A stretch of DNA of 64,000 nt, from contig CAMYOC010000048.1 in NCBI GenBank assembly GCA_947259915.1, positions 62,001 to 126,000 of the forward strand, read 5' to 3'. The notes under the pieces were generated by a model. The model saw only the letters and a program-made list of their open reading frames with translations, was not told where the DNA came from and did not search any database. The DNA comes from an uncultured Gammaproteobacteria bacterium. GTDB lineage: Bacteria; Pseudomonadota; Gammaproteobacteria; Steroidobacterales; XN24. Of this stretch, positions 1 through 8,519 are shown piece after piece (position 1 is the stretch's first letter; every line of letters starts with the position of its first letter). The position numbers were made by a program, and so were the translations under genes.

Positions 1-111
1 GCTTATGTGATGGACCCGCCGACACGCGGCACCGGTTTTATGATCGGCATGGTGCCGCTCATGGTGCTGTTGATCGGCAGCGTGATCGGGCCGCTGGTCG
101 CCTGGCTGTAG
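1..111 (+). CDS. C-terminal fragment of a membrane protein
   Basis: An open frame enters from the left edge and stops with TAG at 109-111, giving 36 visible residues. After a short polar stretch (DPPTRGTG) it is a continuous hydrophobic segment rich in Met, Val, Leu, Ile and Gly, ending in VAWL, as expected for the last transmembrane helix of an integral membrane protein. Too little is visible to name a family. The next 196 bases hold no gene or convincing signal. Confidence 0.5.
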   Translation, partial: AYVMDPPTRGTGFMIGMVPLMVLLIGSVIGPLVAWL

Positions 112-307
112 GCGCGCACCCGTAGCGAGGCCTGTCTGGCCATACCACTGCAACAGGCGACGCGGTAGACTGCAGCACAAGACCCCGGATCGAGGTCTGG
201 AGGTGTGCCGGGCACCTGCGCCGTCCGCGCAGAAGACCGGGACCGCGGCCTCGGCGCGGGAATTGCAGGGCCCGAGCCCCGATTACAGATCGTCACGGAG
301 AGCTATC

Positions 308-736
308 GTGCTGCGCATTGTCTGCCTGTTGTGCATCGCACTCATCCATGGCGCCGCCGTCGCTGACGAGCCGGCCGCGCCCACGGTCGTGGTGCAGAGC
401 TTCGTGCGCGCCTACAACGATCATGACCTGGACAGTATGGTGAAACTGCTGGCGGAGGATGTGGCCTGGCAGTCGATCCAGGGCGACAAAGTCGTCACAA
501 AAGCCACCACTCGGGCCGAGTTGCTGAACCAGCTCGCGGTCTATTTCAACGATCATCCCAACGCGCGCTCCGTGCTCGAACAATCGTTCGTGTCAGGATC
601 CTATGTCTCGGTGCGTGAACGCGCCTTCTGGAAGCAGGACGGGAAGACCCTCTCGGCGACGGCCGTGGCCGTGTACGAGACCGCCAACGGTCGCATCACC
701 CGCGCCTGGTATTATCCGGCCGCGGCGCAGCCGTAG
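308..736 (+). CDS. Secreted SnoaL-like (NTF2-fold) protein
   Basis: This 142-residue protein has an N-terminal signal peptide of about 20 residues ending near AVADE, so it is probably periplasmic. The rest resembles the SnoaL/NTF2 fold: an opening helix with FVRAYNDHDLDSMVKLLAEDV, then strands ending in RITRAWYYP. Members of this fold bind small hydrophobic ligands or act as isomerases, but nothing here fixes a substrate. I chose GTG 308 because GGAG lies just upstream and it places the signal peptide at the N terminus; the frame stays open further upstream. The gene is followed closely by a membrane protein and a MOSC protein. Confidence 0.7.
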   Translation: MLRIVCLLCIALIHGAAVADEPAAPTVVVQSFVRAYNDHDLDSMVKLLAEDVAWQSIQGDKVVTKATTRAELLNQLAVYFNDHPNARSVLEQSFVSGSYVSVRERAFWKQDGKTLSATAVAVYETANGRITRAWYYPAAAQP

Positions 737-745
737 CAGGGACAC

Positions 746-1117
746 ATGATCGCGGTACTTGCGTACGTCCCCATCGTCCTCAGCCTGCTTCTGCTCTGCG
801 CACACTTTTTCCGTTCCGGTGACATGCTGCTGCTCGCCGTTGTGGCGCTACTCATCCCGGCCCTGGCTATCCGCAAGCCGTGGCTGGCGCGGACGGTGCA
901 GATCGGGCTGGTGTTCGGCGTGTTTGAGTGGCTGCGGACCGGGGTGATCCTGGCCACCGAACGTGTACATGCGGGTGTGCCCTACCAGCGCATGCTATGG
1001 ATACTCGGCGCAGTCGCGGCGCTCACGATGATCTCCGCCGTGTTGTTCCAGACACGCACGCTCGGCAAAATCTACGGACTAAGGCACAGCCATCGTTCCG
1101 GGGAAAATACATCATGA
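746..1117 (+). CDS. Small four-helix membrane protein
   Basis: This 123-residue protein has about four hydrophobic helices (roughly residues 3-20, 26-42, 49-66 and 83-101) and a short polar tail. ATG 746 is preceded by AGGGA. Its stop overlaps the start of the MOSC gene by four bases (ATGA), so the two are probably translationally coupled. I do not recognise the family. Confidence 0.75.
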   Translation: MIAVLAYVPIVLSLLLLCAHFFRSGDMLLLAVVALLIPALAIRKPWLARTVQIGLVFGVFEWLRTGVILATERVHAGVPYQRMLWILGAVAALTMISAVLFQTRTLGKIYGLRHSHRSGENTS

Positions 1118-1602
1118 GTGGCCAGGTCATTTCCATCCACGTCGCCGACAAGGCCGGCGGCCCCTTGAGCGCGCTGGAGACCGCGGAGCTCACCGCGGGC
1201 CGGGGCATCGTGTCGGACCGGCATTACTTCCGCCCCGACATGGAACCGAAGCGTGAACTCACACTGATCGAAAGCGAGCAGATAGAACTCCTGAACCGGG
1301 ACTCCGGACTGGACCTGAGTCCGGAGGAGTGCCGACGCAACATCGTCACTCGCGGTATCCGTCTCAACGACCTGGTCGGCCGGGAGTTTCGGCTTGGGGC
1401 TGTTCGTCTGCGCGGCATGGAGTTGTGCGAACCCTGTGCCTATCTCGCCGACCTGCTGCACCAACAGGGTCGCCTCGGGGATCTCACGCGGCCGGATTTC
1501 GTGGCACGGCTGACTCACCGGGCCGGTCTTCGCGCCCGCGTCCTGGACGGCGGAATGCTGTCGGCCGGTGACCTCTTCGACTCCGCCGGCGACGGTGTCT
1601 GA
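1114..1602 (+). CDS. MOSC domain-containing protein
   Basis: This 162-residue protein is essentially one MOSC domain. It has the family's conserved Cys region (GMELCEPCAYLADLL, about residues 108-122) and the preceding NIVTRGIRLNDLVG segment. MOSC domains occur in molybdenum cofactor sulfurases and in mARC/YiiM-type molybdoenzymes, where the Cys helps carry sulfur or molybdopterin. Small stand-alone copies have poorly defined roles. ATG 1114 sits in the ATGA overlap with the upstream membrane-protein gene and gives the expected family length; the longer frame upstream is not needed. Confidence 0.85.
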   Translation: MSGQVISIHVADKAGGPLSALETAELTAGRGIVSDRHYFRPDMEPKRELTLIESEQIELLNRDSGLDLSPEECRRNIVTRGIRLNDLVGREFRLGAVRLRGMELCEPCAYLADLLHQQGRLGDLTRPDFVARLTHRAGLRARVLDGGMLSAGDLFDSAGDGV

Positions 1603-1816
1603 CGCCGGCTTTACACCCGGCCGACACCTTCGAGCCTGAAAAAGGAAGACGATGCCGGCCCGCCGGGCGCCGGGTTTTGCGCTGCAATGCAAAATCCGTT
1701 TCGCCGTCGACGGGCAAAAATTTTGGCGGACGACGGACGCCGGATTGGGTAAACTCTGGCGTCGCAAGGGGGGAGAATTGATGGCCGGAACGCCGGCTAC
1801 GGCCTTCCTGAACGAG

Positions 1817-1853
1817 TCGTGCGTTCATTTGTTTGGGCGCCGTGAATGCACGT
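1817..1853 (+). promoter_or_regulatory. Hairpin in the leader of the RRM gene
   Basis: Bases 1818-1828 and 1842-1852 can form an 11-base-pair stem with two G-U pairs and a 13-base loop, ending 38 bases before the RRM start codon. The rest of 1603-1890 contains no gene. The RRM gene has only a weak ribosome binding site, so control through leader structure is plausible but unproven. Confidence 0.35.
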
Positions 1854-1890
1854 TCGTTGTCGATTCACGATGGCGCCGGATCCACGTCTC

Positions 1891-2157
1891 ATGAATATCT
1901 ATGTCGGCAATCTGCCATACAGCACCACGGATGCAGACCTCCAGGCCCTGTTCCAGGAATTCGGTTCGGTCGAGTCCGCCAAAGTAATCATTGACCGCGA
2001 GAGCCAGCGCTCGAAGGGCTTCGGCTTCGTCGAGATGGCGAACTCGGATGAAGCCAACAAAGCGATCGAAGCACTCAACGGGAACGAGATGGAGGGCCGC
2101 CAGATCCGGGTGAACGAAGCCCGGCCGCGGACCGACAACTTCGGAGGACCCCGTTAG
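1891..2157 (+). CDS. Single-RRM RNA-binding protein
   Basis: This 88-residue protein is a single RNA recognition motif. RNP2 is IYVGNLPY near the N terminus and RNP1 is KGFGFVEM around residues 47-54. It ends in a short Arg/Gly/Pro tail. Bacterial proteins of this type bind single-stranded RNA and in several lineages are cold induced. I chose ATG 1891 (MNIYVGNLPY) because it gives the usual bacterial RRM start; an in-frame ATG lies 45 bases upstream. The Shine-Dalgarno sequence is weak. An intrinsic terminator follows. Confidence 0.9.
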   Translation: MNIYVGNLPYSTTDADLQALFQEFGSVESAKVIIDRESQRSKGFGFVEMANSDEANKAIEALNGNEMEGRQIRVNEARPRTDNFGGPR

Positions 2158-2206
2158 GCTACGCAACATGTGCGACGGCAACAGCCTGCGCTCATGAACA
2201 ACCTCG

Positions 2207-2238
2207 CGCCGGGTGGCCATCATGCCCCCGGCGTTTTT
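2207..2238 (+). terminator. Intrinsic terminator after the RRM gene
   Basis: A 7-base-pair stem (CGCCGGG at 2207-2213 with CCCGGCG at 2227-2233) is followed directly by five T residues, about 50 bases past the RRM stop codon. Confidence 0.7.
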
Positions 2239-2386
2239 CTTGCCAGCGATACACATACTCGCGAGCCGCACGGATGCTGTACCCGGCTCCGTGATTGGTG
2301 GCACAGTAGCGCAACCGGCAGGCAGGGACCGCCAGCGCCGCATGCATCCCAAGCAGTATACGAAACAGAAACAGGAGCGGCTTCAA

Positions 2387-2989
2387 GTGACCTGGATTCA
2401 TACGATCGCACCCGAACATGCCGACGGTCCGCTGGCGGATTTGTATCAGCGCGTCCGTGGCCCCGACGGCAACGTGGACAACATCCTCAAGGCTCACAGC
2501 CTGCGCCCTCCCACCCTGACGGGTCACATGAGCCTCTACAAGGCGGTCCTGCACCATCCGCATAATCAGCTCGAGCCCTGGTTCCGTGAAGCGCTTGGTG
2601 TGCTGGTCAGCCAGCTCAATCACTGCGAATACTGCGTCGTGCACCACAAAGCGGGTATGCGACGGCTGATCGGAGACGAGCCGCGCGCCGACGCCGCATG
2701 CGCGGCCCTGGCTGGCGGTAGCTGGGGCGATGCATTCAGCTCGGCGGAACGGGCCGCGCTGGCCTATGCCAAATCCCTGACCGTGGATCCCGCGTCGATC
2801 GATACCCTGGACATCGATGACCTGCGGACCGCGGGCTGGGACGATGGCGAGATCCTCGAGATCAATCAGGTCACCGCCTATTTTTCTTACGCCAACCGCA
2901 CCGTGCTCGGCCTCGGCGTCGATACCGAGGGCGACCAGCTCGGTCTGGCGCCGGCAGGCGAGGAAGAAAACGATTGGCGGCACGGTTGA
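2387..2989 (+). CDS. AhpD-like peroxidase-related protein (CMD family)
   Basis: This 200-residue protein belongs to the carboxymuconolactone decarboxylase/AhpD group. It carries the redox motif as NHCEYCVVHH (CxxC followed by His) near residue 80, preceded by the conserved FREALGVLVSQLNHC helix. AhpD-like proteins use the CxxC pair for thiol-dependent reduction of peroxides or of partner proteins; the substrate here is unknown. I chose GTG 2387 because AGGAG lies about nine bases upstream and MTWIHTIAP is a family-like start; the frame is open further upstream without a ribosome binding site. Confidence 0.85.
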   Translation: MTWIHTIAPEHADGPLADLYQRVRGPDGNVDNILKAHSLRPPTLTGHMSLYKAVLHHPHNQLEPWFREALGVLVSQLNHCEYCVVHHKAGMRRLIGDEPRADAACAALAGGSWGDAFSSAERAALAYAKSLTVDPASIDTLDIDDLRTAGWDDGEILEINQVTAYFSYANRTVLGLGVDTEGDQLGLAPAGEEENDWRHG

Positions 2990-3471
2990 ATCCCGCTCCG
3001 GAGCCGCTGGCCAGAGTCACCAGCCGGAGCAAGACTCCGCGCTGGGGGCTGATTACGTTTGCGGTCGCCTTTGTGCTCGCTGCCTGTGATGCGCCCGATA
3101 GCGCGCAGACAGCGCCGGAAAATAGCCGGCTCGACGTCTGGGCGCAGGCGCGACAACAAGGCGTGGATTTCCGCGCGACCGGCAACGAGCCCGGCTGGGT
3201 GCTGGAGATCCGCGACGGTGAATCCATCGTATTGGTCGCAGATTACGGCAGCAGCCGTTACGAGATCGCGCGCGCCGAGACAGCAACGGATCCGGTCAGC
3301 GGGGGCCGCGTGCTGCGCAGCGCCGGATCACCGGCCGGGTTCGAGGTCATCCTGATCGACCAGCCCTGCAGCGACGATATGAGCGGCGAATCATTCCCGA
3401 CCACGGTTCTACTCAAATTGGGCGCGCAGCACTTGCGCGGTTGCGGTCGCACCCTTGGCACGGTGCTCTGA
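2974..3471 (+). CDS. Lipoprotein, COG3650-like
   Basis: This 165-residue protein has a positively charged N terminus, a hydrophobic stretch and a lipobox (VLAAC, Cys near residue 38). The mature part begins with DFRATGNEPGWVLEI, resembling the ATGxEPxWxLEI start of COG3650/META-associated envelope proteins. It has a likely disulfide pair late in the chain. The TTG start at 2974 overlaps the end of the AhpD-like gene and follows GAGGAAG; a second TTG at 2986 is possible. The exact role is unknown. Confidence 0.7.
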   Translation: MAARLNPAPEPLARVTSRSKTPRWGLITFAVAFVLAACDAPDSAQTAPENSRLDVWAQARQQGVDFRATGNEPGWVLEIRDGESIVLVADYGSSRYEIARAETATDPVSGGRVLRSAGSPAGFEVILIDQPCSDDMSGESFPTTVLLKLGAQHLRGCGRTLGTVL

Positions 3472-3476
3472 CCGGA

Positions 3477-4427
3477 TCATTCTGTCTCTACGTTGCGCTG
3501 AGGTTTCCTGTTGACGGTCAGGGTGAACACGTCGGGACGCGCATAGTGGCCATCCACGTCCAGAGTGAGCCGCGCCTCCTCGACCAGCCTCCGGTCAAGA
3601 TCGGCGATCACCATGTCCGGACGATCGAATACAGGCGCATCGAGATACGCGCCGTCCGGCCCGATCACCGCGCTGCCGCCACGAAGCAGCGCACCCTCTC
3701 CGTCCGGGACCTGCTCCAAAATCTCGCGGGCCACGGCCGGTCCGGCGGCGGAGTCGAAGCCCTCCAGCATGTCGTCGCGACTCATTACACAGCCGGACGC
3801 CAGTACGTAGCAGCGACCTTCGAACGCATAATGCCGGCTGGCCAGCTGGTGAGGCTCTTTGACCCATGGCCACTGGGCCACGTGGATCGTCTCCGCCTCG
3901 GCATGTAGCGCGGCCCGGGCCAGCGGCATCCAGTGCTCCCAGCAGATAAGACCGCCGAGCGGACCGAACTCGGTCGGCACGCTGAACAGACCGCTGCCGT
4001 CGCCACGGCCCCAGAGCAGACGCTCGGTGTAGGTGGGCACAAGCTTGCGGCGCGAGGCGCGAGTACCATCGGGCGCAAGGAACACCATCGTGTTGTACAG
4101 GCTGCCGCCGGCCTTTTCCTGGATACCGATCACCACGTGGGTGGCGGTGCGCTGAGCGGCCGCACCGAGCCTTGCCATCTCCGCCCCGTCCAGCTCGGGG
4201 CACTGACCGCGCAGATGACCGAACAAGGCCTTGGCCGGCGAGTGATCCCACAGACAGGCGCCGGGAGATTCGTCCAGCCAGACCGGGTAACCCGGCAGCC
4301 AGGTCTCCGGGAAAACGACCAGCCGGGCGCCCTCGTCGGCGGCGTGCTCGAGCAACCCGACCGCGCGCTCGACGGTCGCATCCAGGTTGAGGAAACACGG
4401 GGACTGTTGGACGATCGCGACGCGCAT
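3477..4427 (-). CDS. Nitrilase/cyanide hydratase family enzyme
   Basis: This 316-residue carbon-nitrogen hydrolase carries the full Glu-Lys-Cys triad: Glu41 in VVFPETWLPGYP, Lys128 in RRKLVPTYTE and Cys162 in LICWEHWMP. The Cys context and length match true nitrilases, which convert nitriles to carboxylic acids and ammonia, better than the shorter amidase-like branch. I chose the ATG at 4425-4427 (MRVAIVQQSP) because the beta-strand start is typical; upstream residues in the same frame look non-coding. It stands alone, convergent with the upstream lipoprotein and divergent from the response regulator. Confidence 0.92.
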   Translation of the reverse strand: MRVAIVQQSPCFLNLDATVERAVGLLEHAADEGARLVVFPETWLPGYPVWLDESPGACLWDHSPAKALFGHLRGQCPELDGAEMARLGAAAQRTATHVVIGIQEKAGGSLYNTMVFLAPDGTRASRRKLVPTYTERLLWGRGDGSGLFSVPTEFGPLGGLICWEHWMPLARAALHAEAETIHVAQWPWVKEPHQLASRHYAFEGRCYVLASGCVMSRDDMLEGFDSAAGPAVAREILEQVPDGEGALLRGGSAVIGPDGAYLDAPVFDRPDMVIADLDRRLVEEARLTLDVDGHYARPDVFTLTVNRKPQRNVETE

Positions 4428-4578
4428 GACCCGGCTCCGGCACAGTGGGATGACGAGCATACGGCAGCGCCGGGCCGAACCGCCAATCACCCGCGGCGAG
4501 ACCGGACCGGTAGTGGATGATGGCTGGCCCTGTGACCATCTGATGTGGCAGATTGGAGCCGCGCCCGGATACTGCAAA

Positions 4579-5277
4579 ATGACCCGAAATATTGCCATCG
4601 TCGAAGACGAAGCCACCATCCGCCACAACTACGCCGACGCCTTCCGGCGCCAGGGATACAGAGTGTCCGGCTACGGGGATCGCGCGCAGGCGCTGGCGGC
4701 CTTTGCCGACCGCCTGCCGGACCTGGTGCTTATCGACGTGTCGCTGGGCGACGAACCCGAGGGCGGCTTCGATCTTTGCCGGGCGCTGCGACAACGCTCC
4801 GACACCGTGCCGATCATCTTCCTCACCGCCAGGGACAGCGACCTGGATGCGGTGTCGGGTCTGCGTCTGGGCGCAGATGACTATCTGACCAAAGACATCA
4901 GTCTCGCCCATCTGCTGGCCCGGGTGGCGGCGCTGTTCCGACGCCTCGACGCACTCAAGGAGCCGGCGGCAACCGCGCAGGCGATCGAGCGCGGTGCGCT
5001 GCGTCTGGACAGCGATCGTCTGCTCGCCAGCTGGGCGGATCAGGACGCGGGCCTGTCCCTGACCGAGTTCTGGATCGTGCACGCGCTGGCCCGGCACCCC
5101 GGCCACGTGAAATCCCGACAACAGTTGATGGATGCGGCCAACGTGGTACTCGATGACGCGACGATCACCTCGCATATCAAGCGTATCCGACGCAAATTTA
5201 TCGCGATCGACCCGAATTTCGACGCGGTCAAGACAGTCTATGGCGTTGGCTATCGCTGGCAGCCGGGGCCCGGTTGA
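4579..5277 (+). CDS. pdsR: Response regulator resembling the dedicated-sortase-system regulator
   Basis: This 232-residue OmpR-type regulator has a receiver domain (phospho-acceptor Asp53 in LVLIDVSLGD, acidic pocket EDE at 9-11, conserved Lys in YLTKDIS) and a C-terminal winged helix ending in VYGVGYRWQ. From memory, the receiver start (RNIAIVEDEATIRHNYADA) and the segment HPGHVKSRQQLMDAA closely match the response regulator of the proteobacterial dedicated sortase system. The kinase partner follows 43 bases downstream. No sortase or sortase substrate is visible, so the symbol reflects similarity only. Confidence 0.75.
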   Translation: MTRNIAIVEDEATIRHNYADAFRRQGYRVSGYGDRAQALAAFADRLPDLVLIDVSLGDEPEGGFDLCRALRQRSDTVPIIFLTARDSDLDAVSGLRLGADDYLTKDISLAHLLARVAALFRRLDALKEPAATAQAIERGALRLDSDRLLASWADQDAGLSLTEFWIVHALARHPGHVKSRQQLMDAANVVLDDATITSHIKRIRRKFIAIDPNFDAVKTVYGVGYRWQPGPG

Positions 5278-5320
5278 GCCCCACGCGGAAAGCCCCTGAG
5301 CGGCGACTGGATACCGCCCG

Positions 5321-7345
5321 ATGAAGCTGGCGCCCCGACTGTTGATGGTGGCATCGGTCACGTTGCTACTCCCCTGGGCGGGATGCCAGTACATCCGCGA
5401 AGTCGAATCGGCCCTGCGATACGGGCAGGCTGAGACCCTCGGCGCCACCGCGGATGTTCTCGCCAGCGCGCTGACAAACCGACTCGACACCGGGGACGTT
5501 CCCGGAATAGCCAATACGTCCCGCAGCGCCAATGGAACCGTTGCTGCACCCGGCGTCTATGCTCACCCACTGAGCCGGTCTCCCAGCCTCGACGGATATG
5601 CCGACGACTGGGGTTTGCCCGCCGCCGCGCTGCTGACGCTCCCCGAGCCGCTACGAGATGACTTCACCGTGCGCTACCAGCTGGGTACCGACGGCCCAAG
5701 CCTGTTCCTCTTTTTTCAGATCGATGACGACGATGTCGTAACCGGCGCGGGCGGTGATCGGGTGCGTCTGCGGCTCGGCTCGGCCGACGAAGGTTTTATC
5801 GAGCTGCTGTTCCCGGCCCAGGCACCCGGAGCGCTGGAGCCCGGCCCAAGTCAGGACGACCGCGCACGCCGCATCCGGGGTAACTGGCAAGCCACCTCCA
5901 CCGGTTACAACCTGGAGCTCCAGATCCCGGTGCGGCTGGCCGGCGACCGCCTGGGCTTCCTGATCAGCGACATGGATCAGCGCGGAGGTCTGCGTCGGGC
6001 CGGCACCCTGTCCAGCCTCGCCGGCGATCCGGGCCGGCTGGTTACACCTCTCGCCGAGGCCCAGACCATTCTGCGCGGCGCTGTCCGGCCGGGACAGCGC
6101 CTGCGTCTGGTGGATAGAGAGGGTTTTGTGCTGGCGAACGCCAACGGCGGGCCGCCGACGGTTGGTGAGCAGCCACTGCCTCAGCCGCTGCGCCGGCTGG
6201 TGCGCTGGATTGTCCGCGATCCTGTTGCCGCTGCGCCGGTGCCGGATCTGATGCCGGGACGCGTCGACATGCAGCGTATCGCGTCGGCTTTTCAGCGCGG
6301 GTCGTCAGACGCGCGCGTCGGCGATACCGGCGCAGACCGTGTACTCCTTGAAGCGGTTCGAGCGGTCGGCGCGGACCGGGCCCTGGTGCTGCTCGCCGAG
6401 GAAGACGCCGAACGTATACTGAGCCTGACCGATCGCGCCGCATCGAGACTGTTCGTCTCCAGCTTTTTGATCAGTCTGGCGGCGGTCGGCCTGCTGCTGG
6501 GATTTGCCGCCTGGCTATCGTGGCGCATCCGCCGTCTCAGCCAGGCAGCTCGCGTCGCCCTCGGTGACGAGGCGACCCGGATACCACTGTTACCGGAACA
6601 GCGTGCCACCGACGAGCTCGGCGAGCTGTCACGAAATTTTTCGCGCCTGCTCGAGCAGATCGGGGAGTACAACGACTATCTGCAAAATCTAGGCAGCCGC
6701 CTGACCCACGAGCTGCGCACACCGATGGCGGTCATCCACACATCGCTGGAGAATCTGCAGGCCGACACCGGGGACGAACGCTATCTGCAGCGCGCCCGCC
6801 ACGGTATGGACCGGCTGCAGGCCATGGTCACCGCGCTAGGCGCCGCAACGCGGATGGAGCAGGCCATCGCCGCGACCGAGAGCGAACGCTTCGACCTCGC
6901 TCGTCTGCTCAAGGAACTCGGTGAGGCCTTACAAGCTGCCCATCGCGATCGTGATCTGCAGCTGCACATCCGGCCCGGCCCCTGCCCGATGACGGGCGCG
7001 CCGGATCTGGTGGCACAGATGGTAGACAAATTGATCGAGAACGCGCTGGACTTTTGTCCCGCCGACGGCCACATCTGGATAAGCCTCACCAGCGACGATG
7101 ACGACTGGCTGCTGGAGGTGGGCAACACCGGCAGCCGTCTCCCGGACGCTCCCTCCGAACGGCTGTTCGAGTCCATGATGTCGGTGCGCCGCGACGACGG
7201 TCCGGGACCGCATCTCGGGCTCGGGCTGTATATCGTCCGCCTGATCGCGCGACATCACGGCGGACGCGTCCATGCCGAGACCCTGGCGGGGGATACGGGT
7301 GTCCGCTTCTGCGTGCGGCTGCCAGCGGCGGATTTCGCGCCCTAA
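5321..7345 (+). CDS. pdsS: Sensor histidine kinase with periplasmic CBM9-like domain
   Basis: This 674-residue kinase has an N-terminal membrane segment (about 7-23), a long periplasmic region (about 24-372) whose first half (SLDGYADDWG and following) looks like a CBM9/DOMON-type beta-sandwich, and a second membrane helix (about 376-398). A HAMP-like linker, a HisKA domain with His463 in LTHELRTPM and an HATPase domain with GLGLYIVRLIARHHGG follow. This architecture matches the histidine kinase paired with the dedicated sortase system. It is probably co-transcribed with the upstream regulator. The inducing signal is unknown and no sortase lies in the window. Confidence 0.8.
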   Translation: MKLAPRLLMVASVTLLLPWAGCQYIREVESALRYGQAETLGATADVLASALTNRLDTGDVPGIANTSRSANGTVAAPGVYAHPLSRSPSLDGYADDWGLPAAALLTLPEPLRDDFTVRYQLGTDGPSLFLFFQIDDDDVVTGAGGDRVRLRLGSADEGFIELLFPAQAPGALEPGPSQDDRARRIRGNWQATSTGYNLELQIPVRLAGDRLGFLISDMDQRGGLRRAGTLSSLAGDPGRLVTPLAEAQTILRGAVRPGQRLRLVDREGFVLANANGGPPTVGEQPLPQPLRRLVRWIVRDPVAAAPVPDLMPGRVDMQRIASAFQRGSSDARVGDTGADRVLLEAVRAVGADRALVLLAEEDAERILSLTDRAASRLFVSSFLISLAAVGLLLGFAAWLSWRIRRLSQAARVALGDEATRIPLLPEQRATDELGELSRNFSRLLEQIGEYNDYLQNLGSRLTHELRTPMAVIHTSLENLQADTGDERYLQRARHGMDRLQAMVTALGAATRMEQAIAATESERFDLARLLKELGEALQAAHRDRDLQLHIRPGPCPMTGAPDLVAQMVDKLIENALDFCPADGHIWISLTSDDDDWLLEVGNTGSRLPDAPSERLFESMMSVRRDDGPGPHLGLGLYIVRLIARHHGGRVHAETLAGDTGVRFCVRLPAADFAP

Positions 7346-7420
7346 CCATCCCGCCAGTTGCTATGGTTGGTATAGGGGCGTGTCCGGGCCGGGCGCCCGG
7401 CAACACAGGAGGACAATCAA

Positions 7421-7801
7421 GTGAGTCGACTGTTTCTGCTCTTTTGCGGCGTGCTCTATCTCGGATTCGGACTCTGGGTCGTACTGTCACCGGAAACCAG
7501 CCTCGCCTATCTGGAAATCTCACCGTACTCCACAAACGTGCTCAGCGATTTGCGCGGCAGTCATGGCGGCCTGAATATCACGGTAGGTCTGTTCTTTCTG
7601 TACGCCGCCGGCTCGAAACAATGGCATCGGACGGGCCTGTTGGCGGTCGCCCTGCTCAATATCGGGTACTTCTCGGGCAGGCTGATCGCCATCGGTGCGG
7701 AAGGGATACCCTCGGCGATCCTGATCGCGGTCATGTTGCTGGAACTCGCGTTGTTGAGCATCGCGCTGCTGCTGGCCGGGAAGACGCCGAACCCCGCCTG
7801 A
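7421..7801 (+). CDS. DUF4345-like four-helix membrane protein
   Basis: This 126-residue protein has four predicted membrane helices and the conserved block LRGSHGGLNITVGLFFL around residues 42-60, typical of small DUF4345-type proteins. GTG 7421 is preceded by a strong AGGAGG. Its function is unknown. It is 75 bases downstream of the kinase gene and 64 bases upstream of the F420-reductase-like gene, so it could belong to either transcript. Confidence 0.75.
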   Translation: MSRLFLLFCGVLYLGFGLWVVLSPETSLAYLEISPYSTNVLSDLRGSHGGLNITVGLFFLYAAGSKQWHRTGLLAVALLNIGYFSGRLIAIGAEGIPSAILIAVMLLELALLSIALLLAGKTPNPA

Positions 7802-7865
7802 TCGGAACCGCCAACGCGCGCTCTGCGTCTGTTCCTGTCGGGCATTAAACGGGAGGTACGAGGTC

Positions 7866-8519
7866 ATGAGAATCGCCATCATCGGCGCAGGCAACGTCGG
7901 CGGGACGCTTGGACGGCGCTGGGCGCAGGCCGGGCACGACATCCTGTTCGGCGCGCGCGATCCGGGCAGCACGAAAACCCGCGAGATCGTTGCCAGCTGC
8001 GGAGGCCAGGCGCGCGCTACCAGCCCGGCTGAGGCAGCCGCCCGAGCCGACGTTGTCGTGCTGGCGGTCGGGTGGCATGTGGTTCAACCGGTGGTCGAAT
8101 CCATGGGCGATCTGGCCGGCAAGATCATTATCGACTGCACCAATCCGCTTGACGAGAATCTCCAGCTTATCCACGGCCATCATTCTTCCGGCGGCGAAAT
8201 GATCGCGGATATTGCCGTCGGAGCACGCGTGGTAAAGGCCTTCAACACGGTCACCTGGGAAGTGATGGCCAACCCGGATTTCGGCGACGAGCCGGCGACG
8301 ATGTTTTATTGCGGCGGCGACAGCGCGTCGGCGGAGGTCGTTGAGAGCCTGATCCGCGACATCGGCATGGAGCCCTGCAATGTGGGTGGTCTGGAGATGT
8401 GCCGCTATCTGGAGCCGCTGGCCATGATCTGGATCCTGGAGTTCCGGATCCGGCGGCAGAGCGGTGATTATGGCTTCCGTCTCCTGAAGCGAACCTCGGC
8501 CGAGGCGAAAACCGAATGA
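7866..8519 (+). CDS. NADP-dependent F420 reductase-like oxidoreductase
   Basis: This 217-residue protein has an N-terminal Rossmann fold (IAIIGAGNVGGTLGRRWAQAGH, the GxGxxG dinucleotide site) followed by VVLAVGWHVVQPVVE, IIDCTNPL and VKAFNTVTWE. That is the pattern of the NADPH-dependent F420 reductase/YqeC-like group. In most proteobacteria such proteins reduce an unknown substrate with NADPH, because F420 is not generally made. The stop overlaps the start of the next gene as ATGA. Confidence 0.85.
   Translation: MRIAIIGAGNVGGTLGRRWAQAGHDILFGARDPGSTKTREIVASCGGQARATSPAEAAARADVVVLAVGWHVVQPVVESMGDLAGKIIIDCTNPLDENLQLIHGHHSSGGEMIADIAVGARVVKAFNTVTWEVMANPDFGDEPATMFYCGGDSASAEVVESLIRDIGMEPCNVGGLEMCRYLEPLAMIWILEFRIRRQSGDYGFRLLKRTSAEAKTE

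Noticed and set aside
3595-5532. A 645-codon minus-strand frame across the nitrilase and response regulator
   Set aside because: It is a shadow: its residues are Arg/Pro-rich with no motif, while the other frames encode clear nitrilase and response regulator proteins.
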